From the NCBI GenBank assembly GCA_963678235.1, contig OY782766.1:3472001-3536000 (forward strand): DNA of 64,000 nt, written 5' to 3'. This DNA is from JABMQB01 sp963678235. GTDB lineage: Bacteria; Bacteroidota; Bacteroidia; Bacteroidales; Prolixibacteraceae. The translations under genes and the position numbers were made by a program. Below the pieces are notes generated by a model, which made no database searches, was not told where the DNA came from, and worked only from the letters and a program-made list of their open reading frames with translations. This document shows, piece by piece, positions 8,852-17,738 of the stretch (positions within the stretch are counted from its first letter, which is position 1; each line of letters begins with the position of its first letter).

Positions 8852-9106
8852 TTATTTTTTCTTTTTCTTCACAACAATTACAACACCTGCAACCAGAATT
8901 ACTGCAATACCAGCATATAAAATCCAGGATTGGTCCGATTCATCTGCTTCTTCGGCACCAAGGTTTATGGTTTGCTCCATGTGTGAACTGTCAACCGGTG
9001 ACTCTTCAATATAAGTTACATCGTCTTGCGCGCGAACATTTGTTATGGTAAATAAGAATACCACGGAACTTACTAAAATGGTTTGAATTAATTTCTTCAT
9101 TTTCAT
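8852..9106 (-). CDS. small secreted protein with C-terminal membrane anchor
   Basis: 84 aa. It starts four bases after the stop of the upstream glycosyltransferase, so it is the last gene of that operon. An N-terminal signal peptide (KKLIQTILVSSVVFLFTITN, then VRAQ) is followed by a short acidic region (DDVTYIEESPVDSS, EEADESDQ). It ends in one hydrophobic helix (WILYAGIAVILVAGVVIVV) and KKKKK. The layout resembles a C-terminal sorting or retention signal, but there is no LPXTG or PEP motif. Two ATGs are possible (9106 or 9100). Function unknown. Confidence 0.75.
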   Translation of the reverse strand: MKMKKLIQTILVSSVVFLFTITNVRAQDDVTYIEESPVDSSHMEQTINLGAEEADESDQSWILYAGIAVILVAGVVIVVKKKKK

Positions 9107-9110
9107 ATTT

Positions 9111-11105
9111 TTACAAATCAACGTTATATTTTTTCTTTATCTCTTCGGCTTTGCCTAGCTCCCCGGTTTGCTCGTAACAAGTAACCAGATAGGGAATTAC
9201 GCTAAAATACCTGGGGTTAATTTCCACGATACTTTTGAGTTCATTTAATCCTTCTGCGTACATCTCTTGCCTAATATATTTTTTCGCGATCAATAGTTTT
9301 AAGGACTCATAATAAGGGTGGATTTTTTGTCCCTCAAAAACCAGCTCGTCCAATTCCTTAAACTGCCCCAGAGCAAGATAAGCCTCACCAAGATGAACTC
9401 TTAGGTTTATATCATTTGGATCTGATTTCAAGGCCATCCCAAGACTTTCTGCGGCTTTTTCAAATTCCTGTTTTTTTAAACTATCAAAGCCTTCTACTGC
9501 ATTTTTATCTTGTCCTTTTATAATAATGACCGTTGGATTTCCTTTGTGATAAAATGTTTTAACAACATTAGCCTGCTGCCAGGTGTTGTTTTTTAGCTGA
9601 TAGGGATGTACATAATTTACACCCAGAATGGCACAATCCCACTTTGTTGAAATCTTATCGTAAAAATGAACGTACTTATGGGTAAAGTTTTCAGCATCCA
9701 AATACGGAATAACATTAAAATTTGAAGCAATTGCAACGGGCTTTTCATCACTGGCTACATTCTTTTCCAACCATTTGGCTACATCTTTCATTTCGTGCCA
9801 GTAATAGTCATATTCATAATTCGACCAGGCATTTTTATTGCCCCCAGCAAAGCTGTTGAAATAAATATAATCCGAAGGGAAAACCTCGCATGAATGGGCA
9901 ACAGGCAATCCGGCTAAAAAAACAAGCACTAAGATGCTTCCGTATAATACAAGTCCTTTTAGCTTTAATAACAGAAGCCTTATCCCCAGTGCTGAAATAA
10001 CCACGAGTGGTGCATAAATAAAATACATTTGCCGCCACCCACTATAAAGGTTTGAATGAATAAGGATCACATAAATCAGTGGGAAAAGAAAGGCAAAAAC
10101 TACGATTCCATGATTTAAATGCTTTTTAAAATCTATTTTTGATAAAGCAAGCAACACAAAAACAATAGCCGCAAGCGCACCAATCCATACAATTTCGGGA
10201 ATAGAAATAAGCAACCACTTGGGTAGGTAATACCAAGGAAGGTTTGTGCTCCAATACACTTGCCCTTCAAATATTTGTTTGATACTTATCTTATAATGCT
10301 CCATTACCGATAAGGATTCAAGTGGATTTTTTAAAGGGTTCACCAATGCATAAGGCCAAAGAACAAAGGCCAGGAAATAACCAACAAACGCAAGTACTAA
10401 TGCTTTTAAAGCGATTCCTCTCCAAAACTTTAATTGCGACAAAACATCCTGATAATCCTGATAATTCAATAGTAACCAGACAATAACAAACAATCCGAAG
10501 TAGGCAAACAATACCAGGCCTCCAATTCGCACAGAATTGGTAAAAGCAATTCCCAGCGCCAGGTACAATATGGTTTTCCACTGAGGTGATGGCAACTGCT
10601 TGATTGTTTTTATCATGAATAAAACACTAAAAGCATAACCAAATGCAAATGGAATATCTTTCAGGTTTCCGTAGGCATGTCCGATTAAGCGTGGTGAAAT
10701 AAAAGCCAACAGCAAAGCAATTGCCCCGGCAAAATAGCTTCCCGAGATTTCTTTGGCTGTATATCCTATTGTAATCAACAGCATAAAAGCAAAAGCTGCC
10801 CCAATAAAATGACGAGTGGTGTATTCGTTTTCGATTGAGAAAACCCGATTAACAAAGGCTGCCAGGTTATCGACCGATTGCCCGTAATATTTTAGGTTTG
10901 TTTTCGGGGTATCAAGACAAGATTGATCTTCGCCCATTGTTACGTACCAGTTCGTTACTTCCTTGGCATATTTATTATGAATGAGTTCATCGATATTAAT
11001 TGCGGCAAAGGAAGCCAGAAATAACATCCCCATAAAGAGAATACCCGATAGCAACAGAAAATGCTTCTGAGTAAAACTTTTGTCTATGTGAATGTTATTT
11101 TTCAT
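9111..11105 (-). CDS. GT39-like membrane glycosyltransferase with C-terminal TPRs
   Basis: 664 aa with about a dozen hydrophobic helices in the first 430 residues, a large soluble region and TPR-like helices at about 555-655 (AAESLGMALKSDPNDINLRVHLGEAYLALGQ and repeats, given here only in part). The N-terminal part resembles PMT/ArnT-type (GT39/GT83) enzymes, which move sugar from a polyprenyl-phosphate carrier to an acceptor outside the membrane; the INIDE after the first helix fits their catalytic acidic loop. The next gene upstream makes a polyprenyl-phosphate sugar synthase-like protein that could supply the donor. TPRs on such an enzyme suggest protein contacts or substrate recruitment. 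Acceptor unknown. Confidence 0.75.
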   Translation of the reverse strand: MKNNIHIDKSFTQKHFLLLSGILFMGMLFLASFAAINIDELIHNKYAKEVTNWYVTMGEDQSCLDTPKTNLKYYGQSVDNLAAFVNRVFSIENEYTTRHFIGAAFAFMLLITIGYTAKEISGSYFAGAIALLLAFISPRLIGHAYGNLKDIPFAFGYAFSVLFMIKTIKQLPSPQWKTILYLALGIAFTNSVRIGGLVLFAYFGLFVIVWLLLNYQDYQDVLSQLKFWRGIALKALVLAFVGYFLAFVLWPYALVNPLKNPLESLSVMEHYKISIKQIFEGQVYWSTNLPWYYLPKWLLISIPEIVWIGALAAIVFVLLALSKIDFKKHLNHGIVVFAFLFPLIYVILIHSNLYSGWRQMYFIYAPLVVISALGIRLLLLKLKGLVLYGSILVLVFLAGLPVAHSCEVFPSDYIYFNSFAGGNKNAWSNYEYDYYWHEMKDVAKWLEKNVASDEKPVAIASNFNVIPYLDAENFTHKYVHFYDKISTKWDCAILGVNYVHPYQLKNNTWQQANVVKTFYHKGNPTVIIIKGQDKNAVEGFDSLKKQEFEKAAESLGMALKSDPNDINLRVHLGEAYLALGQFKELDELVFEGQKIHPYYESLKLLIAKKYIRQEMYAEGLNELKSIVEINPRYFSVIPYLVTCYEQTGELGKAEEIKKKYNVDL

Positions 11106-11128
11106 GGCTTTCTAATTTCCCACCTTTC

Positions 11129-12043
11129 TCACTCAATAATTTCTCTTATAAAAAACAAAGGACGATTCTGTGTTTCTTTATATATTCTGTAAACGTATTC
11201 ACCAATCACACCAAGGAAAGTAAGCTGTACAGCTCCTAAAAAATAGAGGCTCATCATGGTTGAAGACCAGCCCAAAGGGGCAAATCCCAATACTTTGCTT
11301 AAAACGATATAAACCACTGCACAAAAAACTGTGATAAGCCCAATAATTCCTAAATACAGGCATAGTTTAATGGGCCATTTTGAAAATGAAAAAATGGCAT
11401 CCAGAGCCAACAGGAATAATTTCGGCAAGCTCATTTTATGTCCGCCTTTAGCCCGTTCTTCCCTCTGATAATTAAAATAATAGTTTCGATATCCTGCAAA
11501 AGCCCTTAACCCGGGAATGTACCTGTTTTTTTCCTGCATCGAATTGATTGCAAGGGCAACATTTCGTTTCATAAAACAAAAGTTTCCTTCGTTTTCAATT
11601 TTCTGGATGTTGCTTAATTTCCTGAATATTTTATGAAATGATTTTGTCAATACCTTCTTGCCTGAATTTATCGGATCGTTCACCCTTCTTCCTGTTACCA
11701 GGTCGCAGTCTTTTTCTTTAAGTACGGAATAGAAGTTTGGCAACAATTCGGGGGGATCCTGCAAATCGCCATCAAGCATGGCAATATAGTCGCCTTTTGC
11801 ATATACCAATCCGGCAGAATAAGCAGCCTGATGACCAAAATTACGAGATAAGGAAATGATTTTTAACTCGGGACAAACTTTCTTGAATTCGATTAAATGG
11901 TTCAAAGTATTATCCGTACTTCCATCGTCAACACATACGATTTCAAATTTTTCACCGCATGCCTCAAGCGCTTTCATGATCCTTTTTACAAGCTCATGAA
12001 CCACAAGTTCTTCGTTGAATACCGGTGTTATTACTGAAATCAT
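11129..12043 (-). CDS. polyprenyl-phosphate glycosyltransferase (GT2, DPM1/GtrB-like)
   Basis: 304 aa. The N-terminal GT-A domain carries VDDGSTDNTL and MLDGDLQDPPELL (metal- and nucleotide-binding aspartates) and the NFGHQAAYSAG segment typical of GtrB/ArnC. Two C-terminal membrane helices (IGLITVFCAVVYIVL and MSLYFLGAVQLTFLGVIG) anchor it. Such enzymes transfer a sugar from a nucleotide donor to undecaprenyl or dolichyl phosphate on the inner membrane face. It sits 23 bases upstream of the GT39-like gene, which would use the lipid-linked sugar. Sugar identity cannot be told. Confidence 0.88.
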   Translation of the reverse strand: MISVITPVFNEELVVHELVKRIMKALEACGEKFEIVCVDDGSTDNTLNHLIEFKKVCPELKIISLSRNFGHQAAYSAGLVYAKGDYIAMLDGDLQDPPELLPNFYSVLKEKDCDLVTGRRVNDPINSGKKVLTKSFHKIFRKLSNIQKIENEGNFCFMKRNVALAINSMQEKNRYIPGLRAFAGYRNYYFNYQREERAKGGHKMSLPKLFLLALDAIFSFSKWPIKLCLYLGIIGLITVFCAVVYIVLSKVLGFAPLGWSSTMMSLYFLGAVQLTFLGVIGEYVYRIYKETQNRPLFFIREIIE

Positions 12044-12054
12044 CTCTTACAATC

Positions 12055-13395
12055 TTATAATTTATGTTGTGTGCCCGGAACCGGAACTTCAAAAGTCTCC
12101 TCATAGTCGCCCATCACAATTTCCTTGGGCCCTAAAATTTCATTGGAAGTCATCATTTCTTCCCAGGTAACCTTTTTCCCGGTGTAAGCTGCAGTCCTTC
12201 CCATTATTGCCGTTAAAGTTGAAATTGCCGTTTGCTCCGCTTCCTGAACTGGTGTATTTGTACGGATTGCTGTTACCAGGTGTATATGTTCTTGTACGTA
12301 AGGTGAAATCTTTACCCTATTTGTTGCTTTTCCATTCTTATCTTTCGGATACTCATAGCTCCATTTAATGGTTCCATCAGGATTATAAATGGTATTTTTA
12401 CAATTTGTAAAACCTTTGGTACCCATTATAAATTCGCCCATATTGTTGGCACAATTATCTACCTGCCGCGACATACTGTGGGAAAAAACACCACCACCAT
12501 AATTATAATCAATGCTAAAAAAGTCGTATTGATCACCTGTTAACCTTCTCGCCCTACCCCCGAATCCAATGGCATTTTTCGGATGTGTCCCAACAAACCA
12601 GTTAATAACATCGATGTTATGCACATGCGTATCTAAAATATGGTCGCCACAAAGCCAACAGAAGTTGTTCCAATTCCTAATCATGTACTCCATATCGCTC
12701 CATCCTTCTTCGCGTCTCCTGAACCAAACATGAGATTGCAACCAATAAGCCCGCGCCGAAGTTATTTCACCAATGGCACCATTTGCAATTTGCTTGTAAG
12801 TCTCGATATAGTCGCTTTGATGCCTCCTTTGTGTTCCGGTGATAATAGTTAATCCTAATGCTTTTGCCTTTTTTGATGAAGCAATTATTGACCTTGCACC
12901 AACAGGATCGACACACGCAGGCTTTTCCATAAACACATGCTTATTAGCCTCAACACAAGCTTTCAAATGCTCCGGGCGAAATTTTGGGGGAGTTGCTAAT
13001 AGCACGATATCAAGGTCAAGCTCTATAAGTTGTTTGTAGGCATCGAACCCGTAAAACATATTTTCTGCAGGAACCTCTATTTTGTATTGCTTTAACTTCT
13101 TAGAACAACTTTGAACTTTATCTTCAAAAACATCCGCCAATGCAACAATTTCCAAGCCGTTGCCAGCATCTATAAAATTAAGTGCTGCCCCGGTTCCCCT
13201 GTTTCCACAGCCAACCAATCCAGCTCTTAGCTTTTTCCCATCGGGGGCTTTATCCAACAATGGGGGCAATCCTAATTCTTCGTGCGTTTTGTTCGTTTTA
13301 CACGAATTCAATGCAGAAACACCAATTACCCCCGCAGCACCTAAAATTGCTGTTTTTTCGAGGAAATTCCTTCTGGATATATCTGACTTTTTCAT
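12055..13395 (-). CDS. Gfo/Idh/MocA-family oxidoreductase, Tat-exported lipoprotein
   Basis: 446 aa. The N-terminus has a twin-arginine signal (SRRNFLEKTAILGAAGVIG) ending in a lipobox-like LNSC, so export folded with its NAD(P) cofactor is likely. Rossmann motif AGLVGCGNRGTGAALNF follows, then the family's FMEKPACVDP (EKP) signature. Many exported Bacteroidota MocA-type proteins act on sugars or glycosides, some with tightly bound NAD. The gene is between the cytochrome-SUMF1 fusion (6-base gap) and the GT2 gene (11-base gap), so the four large genes are probably one transcript. Substrate unknown. Confidence 0.92.
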   Translation of the reverse strand: MKKSDISRRNFLEKTAILGAAGVIGVSALNSCKTNKTHEELGLPPLLDKAPDGKKLRAGLVGCGNRGTGAALNFIDAGNGLEIVALADVFEDKVQSCSKKLKQYKIEVPAENMFYGFDAYKQLIELDLDIVLLATPPKFRPEHLKACVEANKHVFMEKPACVDPVGARSIIASSKKAKALGLTIITGTQRRHQSDYIETYKQIANGAIGEITSARAYWLQSHVWFRRREEGWSDMEYMIRNWNNFCWLCGDHILDTHVHNIDVINWFVGTHPKNAIGFGGRARRLTGDQYDFFSIDYNYGGGVFSHSMSRQVDNCANNMGEFIMGTKGFTNCKNTIYNPDGTIKWSYEYPKDKNGKATNRVKISPYVQEHIHLVTAIRTNTPVQEAEQTAISTLTAIMGRTAAYTGKKVTWEEMMTSNEILGPKEIVMGDYEETFEVPVPGTQHKL

Positions 13396-13401
13396 GATAT
13401 C

Positions 13402-14937
13402 TTATTTTGTTTCAGAATCTTTCTTTAAATCCAATTCACATACAACCCTAAACCCAACATTTTTTGAGTCGGAATACCACCAAATACTTTTAGGGATTTG
13501 GGGATCCGTTACCAACCAATCTTTGGTTTTTGTATAATCCCTTTTGGCAACCCTAAGCTCTTTTGCAGTGCTTGAATACGAGCCTCCACGAACCACATGT
13601 TCGGTTCCTTTTCTTGGACCACGTGGGTTCTTCATAATTCCTTTTGGATACTTGCCATAAACTGCCGGATCGTAATAATCGAGGCAAAATTCAGCAACAT
13701 TCCCCAGCATGTTTTTCAATCCAAACGGATTTGCCTCCACAAACGAAGGTTCCTGGGTCTTATCCTGACTATTTTCCTGATACACCACATAAGAACTTAT
13801 GCCTTCGGTTTTTGCCCCGAAAAGTTTATTGACGAAACCTTCTTTCTCAAAATCTTTTGGTTCGCCTTCAAAAAAATAGGCTCCCGTTGTTCCACCCCGT
13901 GCTGCATATTCCCATTCAGCTTCCGATGGCAGTCTGTATTTTTTCCCGGTAACCTGACTTAACCATTTGCAATAAGTAGTTGCAGCATGGTGCGACATGG
14001 TGATTGCTGGCCGTTTGCCTTTCCCCCAGCCCTGGTCTGGTGCCCCCCACGGGGGTGTCGCCCCTGAAATACCATCAACTTCTTTATCAGAAACTGGTTC
14101 TGTCTCTTTTCTTCCCTGAGAACTTGTAGCACTAAAAAAAGCAAGGTACTCATCCCATGTAACTTCAATTTCGCTCATCCAAAATGAATTAACTTCAACT
14201 TCACGTTGCGGTCCTTCGTCCGATTGCCGATAATCCTCCTTAGATTCGCTGCCCATTACAAAAGTCCCTCCTTTGATTGCTTTCATTTTGAATGAAACCG
14301 GTGTTCCCGGGATTTTCTCTACATAATCGACAAAACTATTTACCTCAGTTGGACTTGTAAATACTTTTTTGTTTTCTGTATCTGTAAATCCAAAATCGAG
14401 GTTACTTGCATGAGCAACCGGATCAAAATGCCCGACACTAATATGACATGTAATACAGGCTCTGTTTTTAGGGTAAAGCAAATAATTCAAGTGGGCTTCG
14501 CTACCCTTATCACTTAGAGTTGATGGGAAAAAATTTGAATGGCATTTTATACATGATTCTTCATAAACAAAACCTACTGCTTTTTCTGCTTGTTTTTTAG
14601 CAGCCCAATCAATTTCCTCAATGTCTTTAAACAGAAAACCATATATATCTTTAGATCCGTGTTTAAGTTTAGCTAAAGTGTAAGCCCCTAAACCGTTTTC
14701 TTTTGGAGGTAAATGGCATTCGGCACAATGTACAATTACCCCAGAATGATTATCGCTGTGCGAAGACAACCTCCAGCTAACTTCTGCATGGGGATGTACA
14801 TGGCAAGACATGCAATACTGATCGGTTGAGGTATAGGTATAAATTTTATTGAAGGAAGAAAACAGTAGGATACATAATAACACTGCCAAAAGAAACAGTA
14901 TTTTAGGCTCCCTCATTATTTTTTTTAACCTTCTCAT
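13402..14937 (-). CDS. tetraheme cytochrome (NapC/NrfH-like) fused to SUMF1-type domain
   Basis: 511 aa from the ATG at 14937, chosen because it puts basic residues (MRRLKKIMREPK) before the single N-terminal membrane helix; a start 17 codons upstream is possible. Four CxxCH heme motifs lie at residues 42-46, 71-75, 129-133 and 161-165 with a spacing like NapC/NirT/NrfH quinol dehydrogenases. From about 215 to the end comes a SUMF1/formylglycine-generating-type domain (KGGTFVMGS, YRLPSEAEWEYAARGG, NMLGNVAEFCLDYY, VVRGGSY, VGFRVVCE). The catalytic cysteines of true FGE are absent: the segment reads GGSYSSTAKELRVAKRD. No sulfatase is nearby. First gene of the leftward operon. Confidence 0.9.
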   Translation of the reverse strand: MRRLKKIMREPKILFLLAVLLCILLFSSFNKIYTYTSTDQYCMSCHVHPHAEVSWRLSSHSDNHSGVIVHCAECHLPPKENGLGAYTLAKLKHGSKDIYGFLFKDIEEIDWAAKKQAEKAVGFVYEESCIKCHSNFFPSTLSDKGSEAHLNYLLYPKNRACITCHISVGHFDPVAHASNLDFGFTDTENKKVFTSPTEVNSFVDYVEKIPGTPVSFKMKAIKGGTFVMGSESKEDYRQSDEGPQREVEVNSFWMSEIEVTWDEYLAFFSATSSQGRKETEPVSDKEVDGISGATPPWGAPDQGWGKGKRPAITMSHHAATTYCKWLSQVTGKKYRLPSEAEWEYAARGGTTGAYFFEGEPKDFEKEGFVNKLFGAKTEGISSYVVYQENSQDKTQEPSFVEANPFGLKNMLGNVAEFCLDYYDPAVYGKYPKGIMKNPRGPRKGTEHVVRGGSYSSTAKELRVAKRDYTKTKDWLVTDPQIPKSIWWYSDSKNVGFRVVCELDLKKDSETK

Positions 14938-15060
14938 TTGTAGCAATAATTTAGCTCTGGCACAAGTATACAAGTGCAGCATTAACATAAATCTTAATAT
15001 AATATTAGAAAAGGTATTAATTACTTGTTAATTTTTGCTTAATTTTGTTTTTATTTTCTT

Positions 15061-15100
15061 CGTAATAAGAATGTTACGATCAAAACGTGTTGTTTAACAC
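15061..15100. promoter_or_regulatory. two inverted repeats in the divergent control region
   Basis: CGTAA-N8-TTACG (15061-15078) and GTGTT-GTTT-AACAC (15087-15100) lie between the divergent cytochrome operon and the transmembrane regulator gene. The spacing suits dimeric DNA-binding sites. An ACAAGT-AT-ACAAGT direct repeat is also present near 14964-14977. A site for the neighbouring regulator is an inference. Confidence 0.4.
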
Positions 15101-15156
15101 AAAAAGGGGGAAGTAGAAAAAATTAAGATGTTAATTTACAGGAAAGGTTTATTAAA

Positions 15157-17679
15157 ATGTTTGGGTTTAAATACATAAATAATACTTTGATAATTCACAT
15201 AATAATTTTGTTGGCTATTAGTGTATTTAGCCTCAAACCTTTTATTTTATATTCTCAAAATATAAACAACATAACATTTATAGTTTCTGATTTAACTAAT
15301 ACCGATAATCCGAAACAAAGAATTGACAGAGACCTGAGAATTCAAAGAAACGGATTCTCGATTAAATTGATATACGAAGAAGCTTCGCATGCCCTATCCC
15401 TGGATTTTAGTTCAAGTTCAATGCCATTTGCTGAATTTGCTGAATTATTGAAATCGGCTATTGTAAATAACCCAGAGAAACTAATACCAATATTTATCAA
15501 TTATAATGGTCCTTCCGGAATCTTACATAATTCTTTTTCAGAATCCGGTTTATCGAAATATCTATATTTCTTGCCCGTTGGAGAGAAATGGCCATCCGTT
15601 GATGATATAAAAACCAAAAAAAAGTCGATCATCGTTTTCACTTTTCAAAAAACAAGGGAAGGAAACAGTTTCTTCCATTATGCATGGGACTATATTGCCG
15701 AATTCCCTTCATCGGGAATAGAGGATCCATTGTTTGATGGATTTTACCCAAATGGAAACATTACCAAAGAATTGTTGATGATTCGGGACCTACAGCTCCC
15801 CGAAGACATTGGCGTTAAAAAAAGGTTTAACCTCGATTTAAACCAAAACCAATATTATATCAACTATTTATTAAACCGTTGGAAGCACACTGGTAAACGA
15901 CCAAATTTTATTTTTACAAAAAACGGCGCAAGGATTAATTCACTTATCAATAATTGGTTTATTACGTTCAAGTCAATTGACGGGATTGTTAAAATTAATG
16001 AAAGACCATTTGAAAAGGTTTATTGGAAACACTCAAACAGGTGCATAACCAACGGAACCTTTAGTTTTCCATACATGGAGGGCGAAGAATTGAATTTAGT
16101 ACCCTTTATCCCGGGATATAGTTTTGAACCACAATCCTATACCATAAATAATGAAAATGCCATAAATAATATAAGTTTTGAAGCAACACCTTTAAAAATG
16201 GAAGAAGGCTTACAAGCTTATTTCCCATTTGAGAAAAGTTACGTCAACTTTATGGACGAAGATGACATTGGAACCTCGGTTGATGGCGAATTTACAACCG
16301 ACATTGAACGTGGAGAAGTTGTTAAGTTGCAAGATACAGCTTACCTTAAAATTAATACTCCTGTCAAATATGGAATAAAAAGCAACAGTTTTACCGTCAG
16401 TTCGTGGGTTAAGCTAACTGAAAATGAGAAAGTCGATGACTACAGCATTTTGGGCAGCCATGAAAATGTATTTCGCAAAGGCTTGCATTTGGTTGTCAGG
16501 GGGAAACGCCCATATTTTGGCTTTTATGGAAATGACCTGTGGGCAAGTAAAATTATTGACCCAATGAAATGGTACCATATTGTTTACAGATACAATTATT
16601 TCAATGGGGAACAAGCTATTTTTGTGAATGGCGAAAATGTTGGCTTTTCGTTTAATCATCCATCGTATATTGGCGACTCTATCTTAATAATTGGGAACAG
16701 TATTAGCCAGGAAAATTACCTCAACGGATATATCGATGATCTATACATTTGGAACAGGCCTTTGGGGAACAATGAAATACAAACACTCTACAACTCTGAG
16801 TTTATTCCTGAGGTTGAGAAAGTTAAAGCAGTGAAACCTAAACGGAGTTATTTGTATTTGTTATTTCTGCCTTTAATATTGTTTTTAATCTTTTTATTTA
16901 AAAGAAAAAAGTCAACTCAAATCCCGGATAGCACAAAAATTAAAAAAGCTGAAAAAAATGCGCTGAACTTATTCGGTGATTTCCAATTACTTAATTCAAT
17001 TGGTGAAGATGTTTCCGAAGCGTTTACACCTAAAATCAAAGAACTATTCCTTTTGATTGTTCTGTTTACCTTAAAAAACAAAAAAGGGATTAAAACTGAG
17101 AAACTCACCAATGAAATATGGTCGGGTTTTGAACCACAAAAGGCAGCAAATAACCGAAGTGTTACATTTAATAAACTCCGTAAAATTATTGAATCAGTCG
17201 AAGGGCTTGATATTCAATACAATAATGGATATTGGAAAGCTATATTTGAAGAACCTCTTATTTGCGATTATAAAGAAGCGCAGGCTATTCTTGACAAAAG
17301 GCATAAACTAACCATCCAGGATATGCAACTCTTCTTTTTCTATGTTAAAAGAGGGGTATTCTTATATGAAATACATTGGGACTGGCTGGACGAATTAAGG
17401 GGGTATGTCACTAATGAAATAATCGATAACTTATTCTATTTCATTTCGTTGCTAAACCCAAAACACGACTCAACCCTTATTAAAGAACTCGCTGAAAGGA
17501 TTTTAGCTATTGACAATACTAATGAAAAAGGAAATCAACTATTGTTAAAATGCTTAATTGATAATAACAACTTAAATCTGGCAAAATTCCATTATAACCA
17601 GTTTATCCATAATTATTTGGAAATTTTTGGTGAACAATATCCCTTCACGTTTGAAGAATTCCTGAAAAGAGAATTTTAA
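15157..17679 (+). CDS. transmembrane transcription factor: LamG sensor, one TM, SARP-like DNA-binding region
   Basis: 840 aa. An N-terminal signal or helix (about 10-33) is followed by a large extracytoplasmic part with a LamG/concanavalin-like jelly roll at about 350-550 (AYFPFEKS, FTVSSWVKL, WYHIVYRYN, YIDDLYIWNRPL). A single helix at about 564-581 ends in KRKKS, which sets the C-terminus in the cytoplasm. Residues about 604-695 look like the winged helix of SARP/OmpR-type activators (NLFGDFQLL, FTPKIKELFLLIVL, RSVTFNKLRKIIE, NNGYWKA), and about 700-838 like the bacterial transcriptional activation helices. This is ToxR/CadC logic with reversed domain order. It probably senses a glycan or protein in the periplasm; the divergent operon is a plausible target. 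Confidence 0.75.
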   Translation: MFGFKYINNTLIIHIIILLAISVFSLKPFILYSQNINNITFIVSDLTNTDNPKQRIDRDLRIQRNGFSIKLIYEEASHALSLDFSSSSMPFAEFAELLKSAIVNNPEKLIPIFINYNGPSGILHNSFSESGLSKYLYFLPVGEKWPSVDDIKTKKKSIIVFTFQKTREGNSFFHYAWDYIAEFPSSGIEDPLFDGFYPNGNITKELLMIRDLQLPEDIGVKKRFNLDLNQNQYYINYLLNRWKHTGKRPNFIFTKNGARINSLINNWFITFKSIDGIVKINERPFEKVYWKHSNRCITNGTFSFPYMEGEELNLVPFIPGYSFEPQSYTINNENAINNISFEATPLKMEEGLQAYFPFEKSYVNFMDEDDIGTSVDGEFTTDIERGEVVKLQDTAYLKINTPVKYGIKSNSFTVSSWVKLTENEKVDDYSILGSHENVFRKGLHLVVRGKRPYFGFYGNDLWASKIIDPMKWYHIVYRYNYFNGEQAIFVNGENVGFSFNHPSYIGDSILIIGNSISQENYLNGYIDDLYIWNRPLGNNEIQTLYNSEFIPEVEKVKAVKPKRSYLYLLFLPLILFLIFLFKRKKSTQIPDSTKIKKAEKNALNLFGDFQLLNSIGEDVSEAFTPKIKELFLLIVLFTLKNKKGIKTEKLTNEIWSGFEPQKAANNRSVTFNKLRKIIESVEGLDIQYNNGYWKAIFEEPLICDYKEAQAILDKRHKLTIQDMQLFFFYVKRGVFLYEIHWDWLDELRGYVTNEIIDNLFYFISLLNPKHDSTLIKELAERILAIDNTNEKGNQLLLKCLIDNNNLNLAKFHYNQFIHNYLEIFGEQYPFTFEEFLKREF

Positions 17680-17698
17680 CCGGGTTTGGTATTATTAT

Positions 17699-17706
17699 TA
17701 TCTTTG
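17699..17706 (+). promoter_or_regulatory. -7 promoter box TATCTTTG
   Basis: Exact match to TAnnTTTG, about 33 bases before the ATG at 17739. A TTTG lies at 17685-17688, closer than usual for the -33 element. Confidence 0.5.
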
Positions 17707-17738
17707 ACATTCAAAGTCTTACAATTAAACAAAAAACA

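Noticed and set aside
13402..14937. True formylglycine-generating enzyme for sulfatase maturation
   Set aside because: The catalytic cysteines are absent and there is no sulfatase gene in the window.
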